A stretch of 64,000 bases of DNA from Rachicladosporium sp. CCFEE 5018 (Eukaryota; Ascomycota; Dothideomycetes; Cladosporiales; Cladosporiaceae), in NCBI GenBank assembly GCA_002077045.2, contig KZ111163.1, positions 493,791 to 557,790 on the forward strand, given 5' to 3'. The position numbers and the translations under genes were made by a program. How positions within the stretch are numbered: the first letter of the stretch is position 1; the number at the start of each line of letters is the position of its first letter. The notes under the pieces are model-generated. The model saw only the letters and a list, made by a program, of their open reading frames with translations. It searched no databases and had not been told where the DNA came from. This document shows, one piece after another, positions 56,526 through 64,000 of the stretch.

Positions 56526-56815
56526 TCAGCTGTTCGCATCGATCTCCGCCCACACAGCCTGGATCTTTGCCTTCTTCTCCTTTGCCCTCTCCCGGTTCTC
56601 AGCCGTCCTCGCTAGTCGCTCAGCTCGTAGACACTTGTTGACGTCTTCTTTGAGGCTACTGCACATGCCGATGGCTTTCCACATGAAGCCGCGGGCGTGG
56701 CAGTCCTCGAGGGCGGTCATGATCTCCTCGCATCCTAGTTGAAATTAGTTGTAGTCTGTATTTATGAGCGGCGCGACGAACCGGGATTGTCTTTGGTATG
56801 AAGGTGAGGATGCAT
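56526..56815 (-). CDS. CMC2: COX assembly protein Cmc2
   Basis: Exons 56815-56782 and 56734-56526 (47-bp intron with a weak GTTCGT donor) give 80 residues. Twin CX9C motifs are complete: CEEIMTALEDC and CSSLKEDVNKC, preceded by the family start MHPHLHTKDNPG. The end is a charged helix (ERLARTAENRERAKEKKAKI). Twin CX9C proteins are oxidised by Mia40 in the mitochondrial intermembrane space. Cmc2 is needed for cytochrome c oxidase assembly. Confidence 0.9.
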
Positions 56816-57002
56816 GATCAGAAATATTCGTGCTAAGGGTCGTGTCGGAATGATGATGGTGCCGTATGTATATACATGTAGTCGTCGATGTCGATGTCGA
56901 TCATCTTCAAGTCCAGCGGAAACACTCCGATTCGCTCCGTCAATCGAATACGCCTGCTACGTGCACTCGGGAGTACACTACTCACTCTAACGAGGCATCA
57001 TT

Positions 57003-57825
57003 ATGGCTGCTCAGCAGCAAGTATCTGCTAAGAAGCAGCAAGGTACGTCTGCTTGGTGGAATACATGGCAAGTGTTCACTGGCGATTGACCACATAGACT
57101 ACAGAACTACAAACGCAGTATTCGAACTTCAAGGATACGCTACAGAACATCGCCTCGCAGATCGGAAACGTTGAGCAGGAAGTCGACGAGCACAAGTGCG
57201 TAAAAACTCTTTTCTTCTCCTGCTTGTCGCCTTTCCGAACCATGACCATTGCATGCGCGAGGCTCGCTTCGTCTTGCTTCGAAATTGAAGTGGCGGTGAT
57301 ACACCGCTTGATCAAAGTTCAATCCTCGCGAGATGCCGGCATGATCGACGGGCGTTGCTATTGACGAGGTCTAGACGGCATCGCCTCTGGAGATGGAGCC
57401 GTGCTCAATGGCGACCGCCTTGGCCAGCCGGGGCAGGACATACTTGTTTATTGCAACTGGACTCTGGCAGCACACCCAACGGTCCACGCCAGTGACCTTA
57501 GCAAGGATGCCAGGATCCATCGCTAACGTGGTGCTAATTCAGATTGGTACTTGAGACTCTCACGCCACTGCCGAGCGATCGCAAGTGCTTCCGCATGATC
57601 AATGGAGTTCTGGTCGAACGCACAGTGGGCGATGTCTTGCCCACACTACAGTCAAATGCCGACAACATGAGCAAAGTGCTCGAGGAGCTCGCGAAGCAAT
57701 ACAAGACGAAGCAAGATGAGATGGAGAAGTGGAAGGTGAGTGCACTCAGGACGAGTCTTCCCGCGATGCACGAATGCTTACGATCTTTGCAGAAGAAGAA
57801 CAAGATACAAGTGGTCCAACAGTAG
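57003..57825 (+). CDS. GIM4: Prefoldin subunit 2
   Basis: Four exons (57003-57042, 57105-57195, 57543-57735, 57793-57825) give 118 residues. The fold is two long helices around a beta hairpin: ELQTQYSNFKDTLQNIASQI, then LVLETLTPL, CFRMINGVLVERTV and the C-terminal coil ending KIQVVQQ. Prefoldin is a cytosolic hexamer that hands nascent actin and tubulin to the CCT chaperonin. Intron 2 is 347 bp, long for this window, and carries no visible gene. Confidence 0.9.
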
Positions 57826-60032
57826 CATTAAACCGACAGACTGATCCTCCGAGTGCCAGTTCTCGCGACTCTGAGACCACCCCTTCACGCTGCGGTCGGA
57901 TGTTTCTTGACCGCGCAAAATAAACTGTTGCGCCGAAGCGAGCAATCTGGTGCAACATGATCAAGGAAGAACCACGTAAGCGCCGTGATCCCACGCATTC
58001 AACCCAGCACTCTGGCTTTTGCAAATTACGGCGCCTGACTCCAGGTCGACAGCAGAAGCAACGTCCGATAAGCAGCAAGCTTCGCGATCAGCATGGTTCC
58101 TCCACACATTGTCGAAGGTATCCAGATCACCTATGGTGCAAGCCGCGAATCCGGTGGCTCGATGGCGTCCAACAGCCCGTATATCGGTGGTGCTAGATTG
58201 TGCTACTTTGCAGATGAGTAGCTTCTTAAGCAATGCATTTGTCAGTATCACGGGAGGACATCGCTCGACGAAAATGTAGCACAAAGTCACCCGATCAAAG
58301 TGAGGCGCGCATGCCAAGCGTACTCAACGCTCTCTGCGCCAACAACATGTGGTGTGCAGCAAGGCTGCCCAAGTTACGGTAGCTGCAGACACTGTGCAGA
58401 TATCGTACATCAATGGCGTCAGTCCATCTACTTGCAACCAAGAGCTGCATATAGTCTCATGCACGTCGTATGCAGCTATGCGCTGTCCTGCAGTAAGCTT
58501 AGCCCCAAGGCTGCCCAATGTCTGAGGCCGTAGCGTTGACGCAATATTTGATTGGGCTGCTCGAGTGAAACCACGATGCCAGGTACGTCTCATCGTCGAC
58601 TGGCTGATCGCAACGTCAGGTCTTCGAAATGATCAAAGACTATCGTTACACCAAAGTCATCAAACGTCGGGCGGCGAAGCTGTTGCCGAAAATGTTTCGC
58701 CTCACTAATAGTAGGAAGTAGCACACTTGCCAGCGCATAGTTGTGAGCCCAAAGGTACCTGGAGTGTGGGATCAATGGTATACATGATTACTTCTGCCGG
58801 CGGCGTGGGTTGTCTGCGATGCGCATGAGCATCTGCAGGAGGGCCTGGAGAAATAGCCGGTGGAACTTCCTCTCCGCCGCGCAGGTCCGATCACTCCAGA
58901 ACAATGCCGTCACAAGGCATGGATGATCGCTCAAGCGTGCGATCACTGCTCTTTCGAAACAAAATGCCAACTAGGGCTCCATCGAGTATACATTACAGCG
59001 TTAGTCTTCTCTGTGATGCACAGTGATGAGGTGTAGATAACCAATGGCGAAATGAGCTACCGCAACCAATGAATGGTGCTTGTCGCAGTGTGAAGACGCT
59101 GACTGGCGCGCCTGGCACCGTTGCCGCTCGATGATCCGGGTCCAGGCGCTATTAGGCAGGATCAGAAACTGGGCGATTCGCGCCTGACCAGTCGCGGTTC
59201 AGCATTCTTCCTCGATTGCATGTAGTTCGCTGGCATTTTATGTAGCTTGCAATTATCGTACTACACGCGTCTCTAATTCTTCCGTGGTTCTCCAATTGAT
59301 CAGTCCGACGGTCGCGGACACATTGGCTACGTCAGGGCTGAGTGGCATCCCGCGTCGGCAATCAAGTTATTGTGAGGCGCGAGGCGCGTCGCACGTCCTA
59401 CGCAGATTGCGCCCGTGGACGAAGCTGCCGGCATCGAACGGACGCCAGCGCGTTGGGGCCAGTGTGTTGTTGTTGGCTTGGCACGCTGCTGCAGCGCCAT
59501 CGGTTACGCGCATCCACCATTCTTATTGCGGAGTCCATTGGGGGCGTGTGGGCAACCAAAGTGAAGCCACGATCGCGAGCGGCCATCATCAGACGTCGCG
59601 CAATTTGGTCTAGCTTGCAACAAAGTTACGAGCGAAGCTGCTGATGCAGCATTAACGAACGCCGACCATTCCTCACCGCTTGATTGGCGTGTAAAAGTCA
59701 ACAGGCCAGACTGAATTTCGACAAAGAGACTTTCCCCGGAACAGCCACACCGCTACTACAGAATCCTGAACATCGCCTGCAACTGCCCAGTCCCGTCATA
59801 GCGGTCGCGAGTACAGAGCTGCCGGCACTGATCTAGCTTCACCCGCTGCCGAGTCGCAGGTCACACAGCATACTACTTCGACGCACTGCTGCAGGTGGGA
59901 CAGGGTATCTGCTTCGGGCCGTCCGCAAAGACGGTCAGACTACTCCTGGAGTGACGTGTCGAACGCCAGCGAATCGATTTGCCAGCTCAGCACTGACGCC
60001 AGGCCTCGAGCCTGCAGCCCGCCAGATACAAT
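57826..60032. other. Long intergenic region
   Basis: About 2.2 kb with only scattered short frames on both strands. No tRNA, rRNA or transposon domains are recognised. It includes the promoter of the NF-YB gene. Confidence 0.4.
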
Positions 60033-61221
60033 ATGTCACAGAGCCCGCCGCGCGACGATGAGGAAGTGGAACAACCGCTCCCGTCAGGTGACGAGGATGC
60101 CGCCCAGCCACAGACTGAAGGCGAGCCCGACATGAGTCTCGCCGAGCACGACCTGGGTTACGACTTCGAGGTCAAGGAACAGGACCGATGGCTACCCATA
60201 GCAAATGGTGCGTAACCCTCCCTCATCTCACACATACACCCCTTCAAGTCACTGCCCATCCCCATTCATCGATTTCACATGACCTTCGAGCACCTTGCAT
60301 ACCAGACGGACAAATTGACTGGCTCTGCCTGTCGCACCTTCCCTGCCCTGGTCCCAAGTCGCTGGGTGCTGTCCTACGCTCAAGCCTTTGACACCTGCGA
60401 CCGGCCGCTGCGGTGCTCAATGCATTGGAGTGCGCGTCAAAAGATACAAAGCGCGTCTCCTCCTGCCGCGCCGTCGAATCAGAGGCTCGTCAGCCAGCCC
60501 AGCTGCTGCAGCCTCTTGTTTCGCGCAGCCGAGCGGACGAATAGTGATGCCTTTTTCGTCTTCCCCGCAGGCATCTCCTCCGTCACCGCGGCGCGAGTCC
60601 TCGACGCCCAGCGCGAAGGCCAAATACCTTGTACGCAAAGCGATACTAGGGAGCGATGCTGACATTCAGAATTTTGCTCCAGTCGCCAGAATCATGAAGA
60701 CTGCTTTGCCAGAAAATGCGAAGATCGCCAAAGAGGCGAAGGAGTGTATGCAGGAGTGTGTGTCGGAATTCATATCCTTCATCACTAGCGAAGGTACGTA
60801 CTTCTGCATCTTCTGCAGTGTCACAATCGGAATCGCTAACATGATGCACAGCATCTGAGAAATGTCAACAAGAGAAGCGCAAGACTGTCAACGGCGAGGA
60901 CATCCTCTTCGCAATGACATCTTTAGGATTCGAGAATTACGGCGAGGCGCTGAAGATCTACCTGTCACGGTACCGAGAGGTATGCCACCGCGTTACGTAC
61001 TGCGTTTCATGGTCAGAGCTGACATTCTGCACAGAATCTGATCGCCAGAGGCGACCAAAGACCTGCACAAAGTGGCAGCAACGCTAACGAGAACGCAGCT
61101 GTAGTCACAGCCGGCTACGATGTCAATAACCATGTCGGCATGGGTACTATGGATCCTACGGCAGACGGCGCACAGGACTTTGCAGCCTACTCCGTAGCGC
61201 ATCATCAACCGGATTATTAGG
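60033..61221 (+). CDS. HAP3: CCAAT-binding factor subunit NF-YB (Hap3/HapC)
   Basis: Four exons (60033-60207, 60683-60793, 60852-60979, 61036-61221) give 199 residues. An acidic N-terminus leads into the histone-fold core: [20 protein letters not shown] (split by intron 1), [43 protein letters not shown] and [14 protein letters not shown]. The C-terminus is Asn/Ala/Gly-rich. With Hap5 and Hap2 it forms the CCAAT-binding complex, which in fungi also works with HapX in iron control. Intron 1 is 475 bp and leaves a frame open upstream of exon 2, but the conserved LPIAN-VARIMK join supports splicing. Confidence 0.93.
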
Positions 61222-61890
61222 AGTGCTGTGCCCTGCCCCGAGATGGCCTGCACGGATGGGACTGCCCAGGCGGACTCCAAGTCTGGCAGCGAGCAGATTT
61301 TGTGACATTTCCGCCACCGATGCTTCAAAATCTGGTCGTCGATGAGCCGCAGACGGTCCCCACGAAACAATTTTCTATCCGCGCTCTCCGTGGTCGCAAG
61401 GACCCATCGCGACAGGCAAGGGATGCGAAGATCAGGAAGTGGCGTTTGTCCGTCATGCAGGAAGAGGCAGATGGGATGGGCGTGGCATCAAGTGTCACCG
61501 AAAGACTATCTCTGTCGGCGCACAGTCCTCTCCCCATCTGGAGGTCCCAGCATTACTCTTGCTAGCGTAGTCAATACGCAGCTTCAAGTACGATGGTGGC
61601 TGTCATCATCACTTGCGAAATTTTGCTTTCCTGGAGTCTGGCTCTGTACAGTGGTCCCTGCTCTGGGACCGGCGTCAGTGGGTATGGGTTGATCGAAAAG
61701 GGTTTACAGGGCAAGATCAGTCGCTGCGATGAGTCGCGCGCTCGCTGTATGATAGATGCTGTACTCAGTAATACTCGCTGCGCCCGGTATCATGGAGACA
61801 GCCTTGATCGCCCACGAGACGTGGACGGAGGAGTGAACCGCTCGTGAGGTGTTCGATATTGTATGCTTTTGTTACATCTATGCTGGGTGC
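61222..61890. other. Intergenic region between convergent genes
   Basis: No gene is recognised. A frame at 61302-61565 has no domain. Confidence 0.4.
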
Positions 61891-62541
61891 CTAGTTTATG
61901 AAGTTCACACAGAAGAAGTGCAGTATCAAACTGCCGAACACGTAGTCCGCGAACGCTCTGTAAACACATGTCAGCTCCTCGTTCCTGCCACTCGCATCGA
62001 GCTAGTCTAGGATTCAACATACCGTTCATGTGACAGTCCTTCGAAGTCTGACTTGTTCTCCGGGTTTGTCTGTATCCTCAAACTTGCCGTCAAGACGAAT
62101 TGTCCCACAGTGGCAGAGAAGCCTGCCAGGAAGGCATTGAAAGGCTACGAATCCCAAACCGTCAGCACCATTGCTTCACTCCTCCGTTTGCCCAACCTCT
62201 CCCGGTCACGGAGTACTCACGAAGTTTCCAGCAATCACACAGTACACAAACTGCAGCACTCCCACCGTCACCAGAAACAGCAAGAACGCATCTAGCAACT
62301 TCGTCCTCTGCGGTGTACGGTCGACGTAATTGTTCCAGACTCCTATGGCGATTTGCTGGGCATCTGAGGTATTCTTGATTGAGGATACCGATGGCGAGGT
62401 CGATGTAGAAGAGGGTGCGGGTTTGTTCCGAGGTTTCGTGGGCTGGCCTGCGGCGGAGGAGACAGCTTGGTTTGGTTTGGCAGTGTTGGCGGGGATTGAA
62501 GAGGGAGGGGGAAGGATGGAGGCGGGCTTTTTGGGCGCCAT
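61891..62541 (-). CDS. OST2: Oligosaccharyltransferase subunit Ost2 (DAD1)
   Basis: Exons 62541-62221, 62144-62023 and 61957-61891 (introns 76 and 65 bp) give 169 residues. A disordered Pro/Ser/Lys-rich N-terminus (about 1-55) precedes the DAD1 domain: [20 protein letters not shown], the [19 protein letters not shown] segment, [10 protein letters not shown] and the terminal helix [19 protein letters not shown]. Ost2 is an essential small subunit of the ER oligosaccharyltransferase, which N-glycosylates nascent proteins. The N-terminal extension is longer than in animal DAD1 but usual in fungi. Confidence 0.93.
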
Positions 62542-62775
62542 GGTGAGGAATTGGGTCACGGGTGTTGACTGAGATTGGTGTTGTGGTGGAGCTGAAGTTC
62601 TGATATGCCAATGGCTGTCTCGTGTCAATGGAAGTGAAGCTCCAAGTGTCTGCAACCTGAGGCGCTAAGGCAAACAATAAATATCACATGCGCTGAACTT
62701 CAGGGCTCTTGTGATCGCTTGACAAAAGCGCAAAGTTGTCGCATAGTTACGTGCGACCCCCAAAGTACAGCGATC

Positions 62776-63148
62776 ATGCCTCAAGCACAGCCTGAGCTGA
62801 AGAAGGTATGTGACTTCTCATCATTGTGCGCATAAATATCTGCTGACCGCAATACCTCCACAGTACCTCGACAAGCGAGTCGAAGTCCAACTAAACGGCT
62901 CGAGAAAGGTGATGGGCACATTGCGCGGCTACGACGTACGTTCCCCCTTCTTCCGTCGCTTTCCGTCCCGTTCTTGCTGACGATCAGCGCAGGTCTTCCT
63001 TAACATTGTGCTCGACGAAGCAACAGAAAGCAAACCCAACGGCGAGAAGGCAAGGATAGGCATGTGTGTGATACGCGGGAACTCTGTGGTGATGCTGGAG
63101 GCACTTGATCGAATTCCAGATGGAGGTGGCGGAGGGCATCGGGAGTAG
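62776..63148 (+). CDS. SMX2: Small nuclear ribonucleoprotein SmG
   Basis: Exons 62776-62805, 62864-62935 and 62993-63148 (introns 58 and 57 bp) give 85 residues. The Sm1 motif (YLDKRVEVQLNGSRKVMGTLRGYD, read across two exons) and the Sm2 motif (IGMCVIRGNSVVMLEAL) are complete and closest to SmG. The Gly-rich end GGGGGHRE is an add-on. SmG is one of seven proteins of the Sm ring on U1, U2, U4 and U5 snRNAs. The gene is divergent from OST2, with 234 bp between the start codons. Confidence 0.93.
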
Positions 63149-63951
63149 ATGGGGTTTGGGCATTGACGAAGGACAAGGAACTTTACTGGAGTCTGGCGCA
63201 TGGCGCAACGATAAGCTGCACGGCGGTCGCAACTCATGGGTGAATTGCGCATGCGATAGGAACATAATGCAAAATTATGCCCTTGATCGGGTGGACAGCG
63301 CTTCGCTGCCGTACTACGATGCATGCCACGAGAAAGGCGCGATTCGACTGCAAGGCTGGGGATGTGAAGGAAGGGAGGGTGTGACGCAAGAAAGATGACA
63401 CGAGGCGTCCGATAGAACAAGACGATGGGACTGCATGTAGTGACTAAGTCTCAGTTTCAGCTACGCTACCTTTCAGGTACGGTCACACTGCAGACTCTAC
63501 TACTTCAAAGCCTCTCCTCCTTTCATCTCACGTCTCTCGTGCATTCTTCTCATCCCATCTTCTCCAGCTCTGAATTGCTGCGAACTCTGGCATTTCCGTT
63601 ATGCAGCAGAGAAGTTGCTCCTCCGGCGTCGGTCGGTCAGGAGATGGCCAGTCATCGAATGCGTTCGCCCTCTTCACGACGCAGCATCAACTACGATTAG
63701 GCACTGGGCCGGATGCGTTACCACCCAAAGCCTGTTGCGCTCTCATACGAAAGGACCTGCCCGTCCCGAGATCGGGCCTGTGGGGCGTATGTTCGATAGC
63801 CCATCATCGCGCCTTGTCGTCTTGCCGGCAGCCTGAGATAGTGGTCTCCACAGTGTGGCACCTTTCGCCTTCTATTAAGTTTCGCGGTTGCATCCGTCAA
63901 GTACATGCTCAGGCAATCTTTCTGCCAACATTCCCTACACCCTTACCGACA
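63149..63951. other. Intergenic region
   Basis: No gene is recognised downstream of SmG. Frames in this stretch lack domains. Confidence 0.4.
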
Positions 63952-64000
63952 ATGCTGACAACGACCTCATCCTCGGCATCGCCTTCTCTCAAACCCCACC
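63952..64000 (+). CDS. Possible gene start at the right edge
   Basis: An ATG at 63952 after a C/A-rich leader opens a frame to the end of the window (MLTTTSSSASPSLKPH). It is too short to identify. It may be the first exon of a gene continuing to the right. Confidence 0.25.
   Translation, partial: MLTTTSSSASPSLKPH

Noticed and set aside
1..64000. CRISPR arrays, tRNA or rRNA genes
   Set aside because: I scanned for regular spaced repeats, the tRNA T-loop consensus and rRNA-like stretches and saw none. A covariance-model scan would be needed to exclude tRNAs firmly.

Overview
This window is nuclear DNA of a filamentous ascomycete, most likely a dothideomycete. The genes carry short introns (about 45-120 bp) with GTAAGT/GTGAGT-like donors and CTAAC/CTGAC-like branch sites. 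The protein families are fungal or eukaryotic (vezatin/Inp2, DUF3807, NTR2, Snx4/Atg24, Ost2, Hap3), and a decayed Tad1-type LINE is present. I see no prokaryotic or viral genes. All functional calls come from reading the translations. No database search was run.

Layout. 1-3300 holds a broken Tad1-like LINE (gag-like part and endonuclease, no reverse transcriptase). It runs into the 3' end of a GPATCH11-like gene (to 3664). A hAT-derived gene with two BED-like fingers (-) and a vezatin/Inp2-like gene (+) follow. 7464-14257 and 14358-21140 are two near-identical copies of one 6.8-kb block on either side of a 100-N gap. The block carries an alpha/beta-hydrolase pseudogene, a DUF1295 membrane enzyme, an 87-aa protein, a CaM kinase and TFIIS. 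The right copy continues through the end of TFIIS. The block boundaries coincide with the gap, and a second gap (25629-25728, in an SRRM1-like gene) shows the same overlap. Unmerged contig ends from two haplotypes are therefore the simplest explanation.

22757-37358 carries a lipocalin-like protein, DUF3807, SRRM1-like, a Pst2/Ycp4 flavodoxin-like quinone reductase, a conserved fungal protein, EMC6, FAHD1-like, F-box/JmjC and eIF4A. 37927-52236 carries an AT-hook coiled-coil protein, Snx4/Atg24, a cytochrome P450, a gap-truncated CCCH/Smr protein, NTR2, TMEM14, an APH-like kinase and CLIP-170. 54009-63148 carries an Aro8-like aminotransferase, Cmc2, prefoldin 2, NF-YB/Hap3, Ost2 and SmG. Most are housekeeping genes (transcription, splicing, translation, ER biogenesis, trafficking). 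No secondary-metabolite cluster is evident around the lone P450.

The most interesting observation is in the flavodoxin-like gene. Its normal stop sits in the context TGA CTA G, the known high-readthrough motif. The same frame then stays open for 68 codons and ends in Cys-Ala-Val-Ile, a CaaX prenylation box. This suggests a soluble form and a membrane-anchored form made by programmed stop-codon readthrough. Other points are two 8-nt micro-exons, a near-perfect hairpin in a TFIIS intron, a hAT-derived protein with an internally duplicated BED unit, and different inactivating lesions in the two hydrolase copies.
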